From DASXUX01 sp036504595 (GTDB taxonomy: Bacteria > Planctomycetota > SZUA-567 > H5-PLA8): DNA of 64,000 nt. Every line of letters begins with the position of its first letter. The stretch's first letter is position 1. The stretch is taken from positions 124,001 through 188,000 of the forward strand of contig DASXUX010000056.1 in NCBI GenBank assembly GCA_036504595.1, written 5' to 3'. The notes below the pieces were generated by a model. The model saw nothing but the letters and a program-made list of their open reading frames with translations. It ran no database searches and was not told the DNA's origin. A program made the position numbers and the translations under genes. Positions 8,601-23,600 of the stretch are shown here, one piece after another.

Positions 8601-11600
8601 TGGTGATCAATGGCGGAACCATCACGGCAACCTTCCCGCTTATTCTATCGAATCCCGTGACCATCAACGGTAATTTTGGCTTACGGGGCAGTGGCGTCGC
8701 GAACACGCTCACGTTCAGCAACAACTGGACGTTGACGACGGCGGCCACGGTTACTTGCTCGCAGGCAGGGAATTTTCAGGCTCCTGCGGTGACTGTAGGG
8801 GGCGTCATTTCCGATGGCGGCTCGAACTTCGGACTCACCAAGTCCGGAGCGTCGGATTTGATCCTGACCAACGCCAACACCTACACGGGCTTGACGACGG
8901 TGAACCAGGGACGCCTGGTGCTGCAAGCCGGCAACACGAATTTGGCAGCGCTGGCGGGCGACGTGGTGGTCAATCAGGGCGGCAGCCTTGCCATCGACGG
9001 CAGCGGCACGGTCGCCCACAATTACTTTACGACAGCCGCTCCTGCGGTCACGCTGAACGGCGGTGATCTGACAATGGCTGCCCCAGCAGGCGTCAGCCAT
9101 GTGCAGGCGCTCAGCAGTCTTGTTCTTGGCAGCGGCAGCATCAGCAGCATCAATCTTTCCGGCGCAGGCTTAGCCGCTTACAACTCCCAACTGACGCTGG
9201 GGTCGCTGACCTGCCAGCCGGGAGCGCAACTGGCGCTGACGCGCACGTTTACCGCTGGAACCAGCAACGCAATCCTCACGCTCGCCACGCCGCCAGCAGC
9301 CGGCACGCTGTATCCATACATCACGGTCAGCGAAATTGCCGTTCCCGCGGCGCAGGGAATGGGAGTCTTCGACGCGGGCAGCGGAATCGTGGCTCTGACC
9401 GGAACCGGAGTGACGCCGGCCGGCAACACGTACACGTATTCGGGTGCAAACAATGGAGCGTGGGAGACGCCAGCCAACTGGATGCCTGTGGCGCTGGATC
9501 CCAGTGGTCCCCAGGCCGGTGACAATGTGATCATCCCGGCGGGACTGACGGTGGCGATCACGGCCGCGCCGCACGCGTGCAACAGCCTGACGTTTTTGTC
9601 GAACTCTGCCGTCCAAACCAGCGGGATCAGCGGGGCGGGCACGTTGACGGTGGCGTCCGGAAATGTCACGGTCATGCAGCCGAGCACCACTGGCGGCATA
9701 AAGGGCGAGTACTACTCGAACATGCAGTTCGGCCCGTTCACCAGCCCCAGCACCAGGCTGGAAGCATCGCTTAACAACGGCGCGCTTGCCACACCGAGCG
9801 GGCAGACACTTACCTTTTCGGCGGTCTTCACCGGGTTTATCGTGCCGCCGACGACCGACAATTACACCATCGATGTCAACGGCGACGATGGCATCCGGTT
9901 GTTTGTGAATGGCGAGATGATCGGCAACAGTTGGGAGCAGGGCGGTCCCAGGAACAACAACAACCTAACCAATCGAGGGCACGGCAACGTGGTCCCGATG
10001 GTGGCTGGGGTCAAGTATCCGGTGCGTGTGGAGATGTACCAGAACACCGGCGGCGGGGCCATCGCTCTGCATTGGACGGCGCCTTCTGTCAACGGCGGAA
10101 ACATTCAAGCCATCCCGCTGGGCAATCTCGTTCCGGGTTCCGGCACCATCACGATCGGCTGCAACCTGAATTTCGGCGCCACAACCGGCTCGATCACCAA
10201 TCAGAGCATGGGCACGCTGAATATCAGCGGGACTATTCCAGCCACCTCGACGGCTGGCGTCAAGATCGATGGCTGCGGCATCGTGCAACTGAATTCGGCC
10301 AATGCCTATGCGGGCAACACGACGCTTTCCGCTCACGCGCTGTATCTGGGGAACAACAACTCGCTGGGCGCGGCGGCCAGCACATTGGTGATTCCCAGCG
10401 GACTGCTCAACACGCCCATGATCACTCAGGCGATGGGTGTGACCGTTCCCAACCTGACGATCCCCAACCCGATCAGCTTGAGCAGCGACGTGATCCTCAC
10501 CACGAATGCCACAAACATGACTTATACCGGCAACGTGGCGCTCAATGGCAATCGCACCGTCACTTTGGCGAACGTGGCTTTGATGGCCGGCCCAGCTTTT
10601 GGAACGGTCACACTGGCAGGCAACGTTACCGACGGCACGGGCACGACGACCTTTACGAAGGCAGGAACCGGCAACCTGCTGCTCAGCGGCACGGCCAATC
10701 AGTGGGGTGCGACTCAAATTAACAGAGGCACTCTGAAAATGCTCGCAGCCGGCTCGATTCCGGCCAATGTGCCGATGACCATCTTCGGCAATTATGAAAG
10801 CATCACAGCCGGAGGCGCCACGACATTTAACCCTGTTCCATGCACGCTCGATTTGAGTGGTTTCCCGCTCACCGTCTCCAGCCTGACCACCGCCAGTGTT
10901 CCCCTGAATATCGGTGAAGGCCCGCTGAACAATAATCAGTGTTTCGTCACGAGTACCTTTGGCGGCGTATTAACGATCAACAACTTCTCCGACGTGACCT
11001 GGCCGGGCGTTTTCCAGGCCAATCTAGCCGTTGTGAAGAATGGCGCCGGCGCGCTGGTTTTGACCAATACTCCCACGACGACGGGCAGTCTGACGGTCAA
11101 TGGCGGCACGTTCTCGCTGGTTACAACGTGGCTGGGATCACTCTTTGTGAATAACGCCGGAACCGTCGTGAATCTGTTGACGCCCACGACGCCTTCGGTA
11201 TCGACCACTGTGAACGACGGCACGCTGAACATTCTGGCCGCGAATATCAGCCCCAATGGCGCGCTGGTCCAGAACGGCGGCAACATCGTCGTCTCCAACA
11301 GCGGCAGCATTGGGGCCCGGTCGGTGACGCTCAGCGGCGGGAGTTTCACGATCGACGGCACGGCGCTGGCCCCGAAGGTCTTCGCCGGAACGCCAGTCCT
11401 GAACTTTGGCGGCGGCACGCTGAACATGTTCCAACCGGCGGCGGGTTCGCGAACAGAAAACCTGAGCGGACTTTCGTTTCAGAGCGGCGCCAGCACGATC
11501 AACTTGAATTCAGGCGGCGCGGTGATGGGGCTGGCTTCCAGTTCCGCGCTGTACCACGTGGGATACACGGGCACGGTGAACTTCAACACGATTCCAGCCG

Positions 11601-14600
11601 GCGATGTGGGCACCAATGCGACGATCACAGCGGCGGGAACGGTAGTGGGCGCGGTGCCTTACGCGACCGTGAATAGCTCCGTTGCGAAGTACGATGCGGT
11701 GCAAGGGCTCATTCCGGACGTGCGACCGCCGCCACCGACCTTCTACAGCAACAAGGACGGAGCCGACTTCAACAATCCGGCGGACTGGGATTCGGATGCC
11801 GTCGGCACGCCTGCGGGTGCAGTCCCGGCTGCCAATGCCGACGTGTTCATCCGTCACAGGAACATCACGAACAGTTTCAGCGGCACGAATGCCAACCGGG
11901 TGAACTCGCTCACCTTCACGGGTTCGGGTGCGGGGACGCTCGGAGGCGCCAACCCGTACTATTTCAGCGGGCTGGGCAGCGGCATTGTCGTCGATGCCAG
12001 CGCGCCAGCCTCTCTGAGCATCAGCGCGCCACTCAACTTCGGAACGCTGGAGGGCAATATCGCCCACAATGGCGCTGCGAGCAACAGCATTGCCTTGAAC
12101 GGCGCGATTACGGCGTCGGCCGGAATTACCAAGAGCGGCACGGGCACAGCCATTCTGGGCGCTGATAACAGTGCCACTGTGACCGGCACGGGTTTCGGCA
12201 TTGCGGGTGGAACACTGAGCATCAGCGCCGACAACAATCTGGGCAACGCGGCGCTCGCGGTGACGATCAATGGCGGCACCCTGCAAGCGGCCGGGACAAC
12301 GGCCTTTACATCCAACCGCTCCATCGCGCTCGGCATCGCGGCCGCAACCATCGAAGTGTTGAATATGGGCGGATTCACGGCCGCGGGCGTGATCTCCAGC
12401 CAGGGCACGGTCGGCGGCCTGATCAAGACCGGACCCGGCACGCTGACCGTCAGCGGCGTGAACACGTTCACGGGCGGCACGCCGGCCACGGCCATCGTGC
12501 TGAAGGCCGGGATGTTCTCCACCAACAATGACAACCAATTGGGTGCCGGAACGAACGGAATTACGTTCGACGGCGGTACGTTTTACAACACCTTCAACGG
12601 ACAGTATACGTTTGGCACCGCGCGAGCGTTCACCTTCGCGGCGGGCGGCGGCACGATCTTCTGTCTCAACAATGGCACTGCCGGAAAGCTGTACTTGAAT
12701 GCGGCCAATCAGTTCACGGGTTCAGGAACGTTCACGAAGTCCGGCGCGGGCATGATCCAGTTCACCGGGGCATGCGCGAATCCCAACTTCACCGGCAATG
12801 TCGTTGTGATGGGTGGCGCTCTGGAGGTGCAAGGCGCAGGCAACCTTTCGGCGGCCGGCACGATCACCTTGGATAACGATCCAGCAATCACGCCTTACGT
12901 TGCCGAAGTGACCATCAGCAACATCACGGTGGCCAACAACATCATTGTGACTCCGCGCGGCGGCGTGCTGAGTTCCGAGTACGGGACGAATACAATCAAT
13001 GCATCGCTGTTCAGCGGAAGCATCACGCTCAACGGGCCCCTGGCATTCGGCCTGCGTCAATTCTGGACGGCCACTCCGGCATCAGGCTATCTGACGATCT
13101 CCGGGCCGATGTCCGGCTCGGGCAACGCGACGCTTGCACTCAGCAATCCGGCAGGCGGAACCGCCAACCCCGGACAGCTCTATGTATTGGGTGCTAATGC
13201 CGGCTACAGCGGCCTATGGACGATTCCAACCAATGCGACCTTGCAGATCGATAACAACGTCGCTTCTGCGACGCTGGGCTCCGGCGCGCTGATGAATCTG
13301 AATGGAACGTTGACCTGGGCCTCGGCAGCCAGTGTAACGTGTCCGGCTCTGTCCGGCACGGGCACGCTGATTCACCGTGGAAACAGCACCCTAGCGCTGA
13401 GCAGTCCAAACACACTGGCCACGATCAAGATCGAACGCGGTCCCAATGCAACGGACAACGTCATTCTGGATCTGCCCGGCAGCGGCACGACGACGGTGAC
13501 CGGCACCATCTCGGTCGGAACCGCCGGCAACGGCAACGCAGCCATGAACATCCGCGGTTCGCATACGCTGAACACGGTAAACTTCATGCTCGGTGACGCG
13601 ACAAGCATGCCGGGCACCGTCAACCAGAGCGGCGGGACGGTCAATGTCAGCGGGCAGGTGCGCGTGGGACACTATCCCACCGAAACAAGCACCTACAATC
13701 TGAGCGGCGGGACATTGAATGTGACCGCGGCTTCGTCAGGCACGAATCCATTCCAGGCTGGCACCCAGGAGTATAACGGTACGGTGTACCTGGGCATCGA
13801 CGGCACGGGCGTGCTGAATCAGAGCGGCGGGACGCTGATTACGCCATCGCTAGTGCTCGACAATCGCGGCGATACTGGCGGAACCGACACGTACACGATG
13901 ACTGGGGGCACTCTGATCCTGGGCAACTGGGGCATTCAGGGCAACGCCAGCACATTGGTCAACCTGGGCGGCGGAACCGTCATCGCCAGCGCAACATGGA
14001 ATCCACCGGCGGTGGGCGCTCGCCCGATCACGTTGACCGGGACGAACGGCGATGTCGTCTTCAACACGAATGGATTCAACATCGTTCTTGACGGCGTTGT
14101 TTCCGGCAGCGCTGGGTTGGCCAAGACTGGCGCCGGGTCGTTGATTCTGAATGCCGTCAACACGTTCACCGGCACGCTCGCGGTCAATGGCGGAACGGTG
14201 AAAGCTGGGAACGCGGGTGCATTGGGCGACGTGGCGGGCAACGGTGTGACGGTCGCCCCCGGCGGAGCCGTGGACTTCAATGGCCAGGCCATCGGCGCCA
14301 AGGCCTTCGCCAGCGTCAACGGCGGCGGAGTTGCGAACACCGGCGCGTTGACAAACTCCAGCGCGACGGCCGCGAGCTTCGCGGGCAACATCATGGCCGG
14401 CAATCCGACCGTCGGCTCTACAGCAGGGAATCTGACGCTTTCAGGCGTGCTCTCCGGAGCTGGCGTTCCGCTGACCAAGATCGGAAGCGGAACCGTCATT
14501 CTGAGCGCGGCGAACACGTATACGGGTTTGACGACGGTCTCCGCCGGCACGCTGCGGCTACAAGGCAATACGGGTGCGATCTCCGGCAACTTGACGGTCG

Positions 14601-17600
14601 GCGGCGGCACGTTGGAAATCGACAACACCGCTGGCGCCGATGTGGGACGAATTCCGGACACAGCGGTGGTCACGCTTTCCGGCGGCAGCTTCGTCATGTC
14701 AGCCGGCAACACGATGGATCGGCTTGAAACGATCGGCAGCCTGGTCTTTACGCCTGGAACATCGAATGCCATCACGCTGATTGGCAACGGTGCCTTCTCC
14801 TCTAGGTTGACGGTCGCCAGCGGCACGTTTGCGTCCCTGAACCTGACCGGTTCAACGTTCCTCAACCTCAACCGCCAGACGGCCGGCGGCGCAGGAACAG
14901 GAAACCTGATCCTGACGGGCCAGGGCAGCGACATTGTCGGTCCCATCGCGAACACAACCGTCAATTACCAGGCCGCTCAGTACGACTTCACCGGCGGACA
15001 GGGGTTGATTCAGAACGGCGGGACCGGAGCGCTGCGCTATACCGTTGCCGCGGGAAATTGGAATGCGGCGGGCACGTGGGACGGCGGCGCGACAGTCCCA
15101 GTGGCGGCCGACACGGTGGTCATCCGGCACGCGATCACGTTGGACGTTTCGCCAACCGTGCAAGCGGTGGTCTTCGACAATGGCGGAAACACAGGCACTC
15201 TGGCACCGGCGGCTATGACGCTGACGGTCACCAGCGGACGCGTGAGCGTCCAAGGCGCGGGGACGACCGGCACGATCAACAGCGTTCTGGCCGGCGGCGC
15301 ACTCATTAAGGATGGGGCGGGGTCGCTGGTGCTGACGGCCACGAATACGTATGCGGCGCCGACGACGATCAACGGGGGCTCCCTGTTAGTCGCCGCAGAC
15401 GGTAACCTTGGCACCGCACCAGGGGCACCGGCAACGAATATCATCTTGAATGGCGGCGGATTGTACTTAAACAGCGCCGGTCCCGGCGCCGACATAACCC
15501 TCAGCCCCAACCGCACGATTGCGATCGGCAATGCAGGCGGCACACTGGGCAACCTGAACACGGTCTGGCGCTTATGGCACCAGGGCGTCATCACGAATAT
15601 TGCCGGCCAGGCCGGTGCCTTGACGTTTGCCGGCCCAGGACAAATCGTGATGGGTTCGGCAAGTGCCAACACCTACTCGGCCGGAACGACGTTGGCCGCC
15701 AATGCGTTCATCATCCTGGCCTCCAACAGCAATGCGCCATTTGGCGCCGGCACGGTGAACATTCTCGGCGGCCAGATGCGCAGCAGCATTACTGCGCCTG
15801 GCAATACAGTGCCCAACCCAATCGTGTTGAGCGGCGACTTGATCTTCGTCAGCGGCGGTGCGACCGATCAATCGCTTACCTTCACGGGCTCCGTAACGCT
15901 TGTCGGCACTGGAGCGCGCGTTCTGACAGTCAACACGAACGTCAATCCAATCGTCTTCAGCGGAACGATCGGGGACGGCGGCAATGCTGTCGGGCTCACC
16001 AAGACCGGCCTCGGTACGCTGACCCTCTCCAATGCCGCCCCCAACACGTTTACGGGTCCGTTAAGCGTGAACGGGGGATCCTTGAACGTGGCTGCGGCCA
16101 ACAACATCAGTTCGGCGTCGGCGCTGAATATTAGCGGCGGCGCGCTGCTTTACACGGGAGCTGCGGCGGCCACACTGCCGGCGGGCGGAACGTGCTCGCC
16201 GGGAACGGCATATACCATCACCAACAAGGCGTTGACGACGAACGTCGCGACGCTGACCGTCTCGACAAACTTCGCTGTCGGGCAGGTGGTGAACGTCGCG
16301 ATCGGCGATCCCATCTTCGACGGCTACGTGGTCTTGACCGTGGTCACAGGCACCACGATCAGCTACAGCCGGACGAATGCGGACGTTGCTTCCGCGGCCG
16401 CGGCCGGCACCGTCACGGGCATCGGGACGATCAACGTGCAAAACGCCGGCTGCACGTTGACGATGGCGGGTGCGTTTGGCGGAGCGGGCGGGCTCTGCAA
16501 GGCAGGCGCGGGCACGATGGTGCTGAGCGGGCAGAGCACGTACGTGGGCACTACCATCGTTGCCGCCGGCACTCTGAGCATGGGTACAAACAACGCTTTG
16601 GCGGCATCCAGCGACATCATCAATGCGGCCGCAACGCTGGACTTCGGCGGGTTTACCGCGGTCATTCGAAATCTGACCACGATTGTTGACCGAGCCGATG
16701 CGCCGATCAACGGCGTCGGCAATCTCACCGTCAACGGCAACTGCACGCTGGGTCAGAACGCCTTCCCAATCACGGTGAATCGCACGAGCACACTGACCAC
16801 GGTGGCCGGATCGACGCTCAAGATTGGATCGGGCAGCGGCTCGAATCTGACGCTGGGCACGAGTACCTATTTGCCAAATGGCGCCAACGTCTCCGCCATC
16901 GGCGTGCTGGACGCACGTTTGAGTGCAGCGGTGCAGATGAATCTGGGAATCCTGCGCGTGGGCTATGCCGGTGCTACTGGAGGGACGCTTACGTCGATAG
17001 GGCAGTTGCGGCTGCCAACGGGGGCGGCGACGACAACGTCCATCGTGGCGAGCGATTCGATTCGCGTGGGTGATTCCGCCGGAATGGGCAACGCTGCCGT
17101 GACGCAGATCCTGACCTTTGGCGGCGGGGTGAACACGATTAGCACGCCGAAGTTCTCTGTCGGTTATGGCAAGGGCTCGGGCAATGTCACGGTGGCCGCG
17201 GGCGGCACGGTCAATTTCGTGGGTGTGACGGCCGTCAATATCGGCGACCAGTACAACAATGGTGGGACGGGAACACTTGAAGTTTGCACGGTTGACTTCA
17301 GCGGCGGAATTCTTAATGCGCCGAGTTGGAGCACGGTTGTTGTGGGCGCCTATCCAAGTACCGGGGCCAATGGCGGCTCCGGCACAGGAACGTTGACGCT
17401 CGGCAACAGCGCCAACGTGCTGAATATCGGCACGTTGAGCGCGGGCATTCTGTCGGGCACCGGCACATCATCGAGCGCCACGACCGGAACGATAAACATT
17501 AACGGCGGAACCGTCAGCATCGGTTCGGCAACGCTCGGCTCATCGGTGGGAAATCCCACCGCGGCGATGACGGGCACGATCAACGTTGCCGGGGGCAACG

Positions 17601-20600
17601 TGATCATTGGCGCAATCACGATGGGCAGATCGACCGGCACGCCGGCGGTAGCCACGGCGGGCACGCTGAACATTACCGGCGGGACGGTGAATTCGACGGG
17701 CGTCATCAACCCCGGCGGGGGAACTCTCACGACCAACACGCTGACCATCGCCAACGGGAGCACGGTCAATTCGAACAACAACAATGTGGGCAACCTCTCC
17801 ACGCTGACTTTCAGCGGCGGCAACTGGTACAACCCGGGCGGGATTGCGCGCGCGTTGACGCAGACTGGCGGCACGCTGATCCGGAACGCGGCGGGGACGA
17901 CGTCTATTGCGGGCGCCTACGCTCTGAACGCGGCGTGCCAGGCTCAGATCACGGCCGGCACGGTTTCCGTGAACGGCAGCATTACCACAAACAATGCGGG
18001 AAGTGTGATCACCGTTGACGGCGGCATGCTGACCTTCCCGGCGCCCAACACGCTGGCGGTGGGGCAGTTGGTGTATCGCAGCGGCGGGATCACGAATCTC
18101 GCGGCGGGCGGCGCGACGCTGAGCGGCATCGGCGACGCGCTGATTTTGCGCAACGTGGATGTGAATTTCGCGGTGAACCTGACGGGCGCGAGCGGCGGCA
18201 ACATCCATTTCGAGAACGCTAACAACGCGGCGGGCGCGATCAGCGGACCACTGAACATGGGAGCCCTCAGCCGATCGGTCATCACGGAAGATATCGTAGC
18301 TGCACCTATCGACCTGACGATTTCCGGTGTGATCAGCAACGGCGGACTCAACAAGACGGGAGCGGGGACTTTGGTGCTGAGTGGCGTCAACACTTACGCC
18401 GGGAATACCACTGCCACGACCGGGATCATTCTTATCAACGGCACGCAGCCGGCGAGCACGGTGGCGTTGGCGGGCGGAACTGTGGGTGGAACAGGCACTG
18501 CCGGTCCGATGACGGGAACGCCCGGTGAGATCAACCCAGGTTCGCCGGTTACGGCACCGGGCACGCTCAAGAGCGGAAATCTGACGCTCAACAATCCGTC
18601 TATACTGACGGCGAATCTGGCTTCAAGCACGGCGTACGATCAGCTCAGTGTTACCGGCACGGTGAACCTGGGGAATGGCGCATTGAATGTGGTTTTGGGA
18701 TACGTGCCGGCGCCCGGCGACTCCTTCACGCTGATCAACAACGACGGCAACGACGCGGTTGTCGGAACCTTCAACGGAATTCCTGAAGGCGGCTTCCCTG
18801 TGATTGGGGGCCACATTTTCCAGCTCACCTATGCTGGCGGCACGAATAACAACGACGTGGTGCTGACGCGCATCCAAGGCGCTATCACGGTGACGCTGAG
18901 CAGTTCGCTCAACCCGTCGAAGTACGGCGACGCTGTGACGTTCTCCTCACATGTGAGCACCGTTGTTGTGGGCGGCCCGGCGATCACCGGCACGGTCACC
19001 TTCTCCTCTGACGGTGTCGCTCTTTCCACCGTCAACGTTGACGTTGCCGGCGACGCGAGCTTCAGCACATCGACGCTGCCCGCGGGCACTCATGCGATCG
19101 TTGCCACGTACAACGGTGCGACCGAGTATGCCGCGGCCAACTCGCCGACCGTCAGCCAGGTCGTGACGAAGCTGTCAACACTGTCAGGGCTGAGCTCGTC
19201 CAAAAACCCGTCGTGCACTGGGGATAGCGTGACGTTCACCGCGATGGTGATCGCGCTGGGCAGCACGAACATCCCGGCGGGTTCGGTGCAGTTTACGCTC
19301 AATGGCGCGAACCTGGGCGGGCCGGTCGCGCTGGACGCCATTGGCCACGCGACGCAGGTGCTCAACCTGCCCGCTGGCGATCATGTGCTGGGCGCTGCGT
19401 TCCTGGACAACATCAACTTCGCCGGCAGCATGGCCACGCCCATCACACAGAGCGTGATCATCAACACGGCGCCGACGATCGCACCCATTCTGGGGGTGTC
19501 GCTGAACCAGGGCCAGATCCTGAACATTGCGGCGATCGGACACGACAACGACCTGGCGTCACCGTTCAAGGATTTTGCCTACAGCATCACGGCTGGGCCG
19601 GCGTGGGTGTCGGTCAATCCGAACACCGGCGCGATCACGGGGCTTGCGGCGCGCGACGGCACTGGCGACGTGACGGTGCAGGTGACGGACGGCGGCGGGC
19701 TGTTCAACAGCACGACGTTCCACATCGACGTGATCAATGCCAACACGGCGCCGCTGATTGCGGCCCTTGGAACCCAAACACCGACGCAGGGCGTCTTTTT
19801 CACTATTACGGCAGTTGGGACGGACAACGATCCGACGTCGCCGAACAAAGATCTGACCTACTCCCTGACCAGCGCGCCGGTGTGGCTGTCGATTGTTCCG
19901 GCGACGGGCGTCATCAGCGGAATGCCGCCGAATAACGGCAGCGGAACGGTAACGGTGCGCGTTACGGATGGCGGCACACCGAAACTGTATGCGGAAACGA
20001 CGTTCGCGGTCAACGTGATCGATGCAGACGATGCGCCCGTATTGGATCCGATCGCCAACCTGAACATGACGCAGGGACAGTGGATCACCTTCCAGGCGAC
20101 GGCGCACGATATCGATCCGGCCGGGCCAAACAGTACGCTGGTGTTCTCCAACAATGCCGGCCTGACGTGGGTAAACGTCGCGCCGAGTGGCCTCATTACT
20201 GGGCAAGCGCCAAACAACGGCAGCGGTTCGGTGACGGTGCGGGTGACCGACGGCGGTGGCCTTTTCGATGAGAAGACATTCACCATTACTGTTGCCGACG
20301 TGAACGATCCTCCAACGATCGATGTGATCAGCACGCAGACGGTGCCGCAGGGCAACGGCTTCAGCATTCAAGCGTTCGGCCACGACCTGGATCCGGACGT
20401 AACGAATAGCACGTTGACTTACACTCTTACCAGCGCGCCGGCGTGGGTGAGCATCCTGGGGAACGTGATCAGCGGCACCGCGCCGAACGGCGGCGACGGC
20501 AATGTGACGGTGCGCGTGACCGATGGCGGCGGGCTCTATGCGGAGACGACCTTCGCGGTCGTCGTTACGGATCTGAACCAGAACCCGACGCTGGACCCAT

Positions 20601-23600
20601 TCGTTGCGGTGACGCTGGCTCAAGGCCAGTCGTTAAACATCCAGGCTTACGGACACGACATCGACCCGCCAGGGCTGGACAGCACGCTGACGTACAGCCT
20701 GGATACGGCGCCGGCGTGGGTGAACATCGACTCGGTGACAGGCTCGATCGTCGGCGTCGCGGCGAACGCAGGCAGCGGCGGCGTGACCGTGCGGGTGACG
20801 GATGGCGGCGGCTTGTTCGCCACGCAGTCCTTCAACATCACCGTGACGGATGTCAATGACCGGCCGACGCTGCTCGGTATTCCCAACCAGACCGTTACAC
20901 AGGGCAATGTGCTCACGGTAAATGTGGTGGGCTCCGATATCGATCCAGCGGGTGCGAACCACAACCTGACCTATAGCCTGGTGACGGCGCCGGCGTGGCT
21001 GAGCATTGTTCCAGCGACGGGCGTCATCAGCGGGACCGCGCCGAACGGCGGCAGCGGCATCGTTGTGGTTCGAGTCAGCGATGGCGGCGCGCCGGTTCTG
21101 TATTCGGAAGTGACGTTCCTGGTCACTGTGGACGACGTCAACGAAGCGCCGACGCTCGATCTGATTCCGAACATGACCGTGACGCAGAACAGCGCGATTG
21201 CCTACCAGGCGATCGCGCATGACACCGATCCAGCCGGGCCAGACAGCACGCTGACCTTCACCAAGACGGCAGGGCTGGGGTGGGTGAGCATCGACCCGGA
21301 TGGGCTGATCACTGGACAGGCGCCGAACAACGGCACCGGCAGCGTCACGATTCGCGTGACCGACGGCGGGACGCCGGGGTTGTTCGCGGAACGAACGTTC
21401 AGCATCACCGTGACCGACGTGAACGATCCGCCGACGGTGACGCAGATTCCAGATGTGCCGCTCTTCCAGGGCGACCTGCTGTCGGTCACGATCTTCGCGA
21501 ACGACATCGACCCGGCTGCGCCGTTCAACACACTTGGTTACTCGCTGACACTCGCGCCGGCGTGGGTGAGCCTTGCCGGCAACGTCATCAGCGGAACTGC
21601 GCCGAACGCCGGCAGCGGCCTGGTGATTGTCCGTGTGACCGATGGCGGCGGATTGTTCGTGGAGACCGTCTTCAATATTATCGTCACGGATGTGAACGAC
21701 GGCCCGACGCTCGATCCGATCACGGACGTGACGGTGACGCAGAATCAATCCATCGCCTTGCAGGCCGTTGGACACGACATCGATCCGGCGGCTCCGAACA
21801 ACACCCTGACTTACAGCAAGACCTCCGGCCCGGCGTGGGTGAACGTGAGCCCCACGGGACTGATCACGGGCACCGCGGCAAATGCAGGCGATGGCGACGT
21901 GATTGTGCGTGTGACTGACGGTGGAACGCTCGGACTGCTGGTCGAGCGGACATTCCACGTCACGGTCATCGACGTGAACGATACGCCGACACTTCTGCCC
22001 ATCGGGCCCGTGGTGATGGTCGCGCAAAACGCTCCATTGGTTCTGAGTGCGATCGGCGCCGATATCGACCCGGCGGCTCCGAACAGCACGATTGCTTACA
22101 GCCTCGTCAGCGCTCCGGCATGGGTCACGATCGATCCGGTCAGCGGCGCATTCGGCGGCACGGCGGCCAATGGCGGCAGCGGGATGGTCACCGTGCGCGT
22201 AACGGATGGCGGAACCCCGCCGCTCTACGCAGAACGCACCTTCACGCTTGCCATCACAGACCTAAACGAAGCCCCGACACTCGATCCGATCGGCAACGTC
22301 ACGCTGGCTCAAGGAGCGCAGCTCAACATCCAGGCCAACGGGCATGACATCGATCCGACGGCGCCAAACAATGTACTTACGTACAGCCTTGACGCCGCGC
22401 CGGCATGGGTCAGCATCAATCCAACCAGCGGCGCGATCGTCGGAGTGGCCGCGAATAACGGCAGCGGCACAGTCACCGTTCGAGTGACGGATGGCGGCAC
22501 GCCCGGCCTGTTTGCCACGCGTTTGTTCACGGTGACCGTGACGAACGTCAACGATCCGCCGGTGCTGAATGCGATCGCGACCGTCCCCATTACTTCAGGG
22601 CAGGCGCTCAGCGTGACGGCGACCGCGGTTGACCCCGACGTGGGCGAAGTGCTGACCTATGCAAAGATCAGCGGTCCGGCGTGGGTGAACGTGGCGGGCA
22701 ATGGAGCCATCACGGGCACGGCGATCAATGGCGGCACGGGATCGGTGACGGTGCGCGTGACCGACCTCGCCGGTGCGTACGACGAAATGACGTTCCTGAT
22801 CAATGTGACGGACGTGAACACGGCGCCAACGTTGAGCGCGATCGGCAACGTGACGCTCACGCAAGGCGACCTTCTTTATGTCCCGGCGCAGGGCGACGAT
22901 GTCGATCCGCCGGGCCCGAACAGCACTCTGACGTACGTGCTGGTCAGCGCTCCGGCGTGGGTGACGCTAGATCCGACGGCGGGCGTCTTGGCCGGTGTCG
23001 CTCCGAACAACAACGCTGGCAGTGGATTGGTGACGCTGCACGTGACCGATGGCGGCACACCATCGCTCTCGTCGGCGAACGTCAGCTTCACCGTCACTGT
23101 CAACAACATCAACGATCCGCCGAAGCTGTCGCCGCTGCTGGACGTTACGCTGCTGCAGAATACGAACCTGAACGTGACGGCCACGGCCAGCGACCCGGAT
23201 GTCACCGATATCCTGACGTTCGTGAAGATCGACGGACCGGCGTGGGTGAACGTGGCGGCTAATGGCGCGATCACCGGCGTCGCAGCGAACGCTGGCAGCG
23301 GGCTGGTCACGATTGGCGTGAGCGACGGGCTGCGGGCTGATCAAGCAAGCTTCTTCGTGACCGTTACGGACGTAAACGATGGCCCGACGCTCGACCCGGT
23401 GCCGGCCATCACGGTTCTGGAGCGGCAGGCCTTCGTGGTTCAGGCGTACGGCCACGACATTGATCCGGCTGCGCCGAATAATACGCTCGTGTACAGCAAG
23501 AGCGCGGGGTTGACGTGGGTCAATGTCGGCGCCGGCGGGATGATCTCCGGCGAAGCTCCAAACAACGGCAGCGGCACCGTGACCGTGCGCGTGACGGACG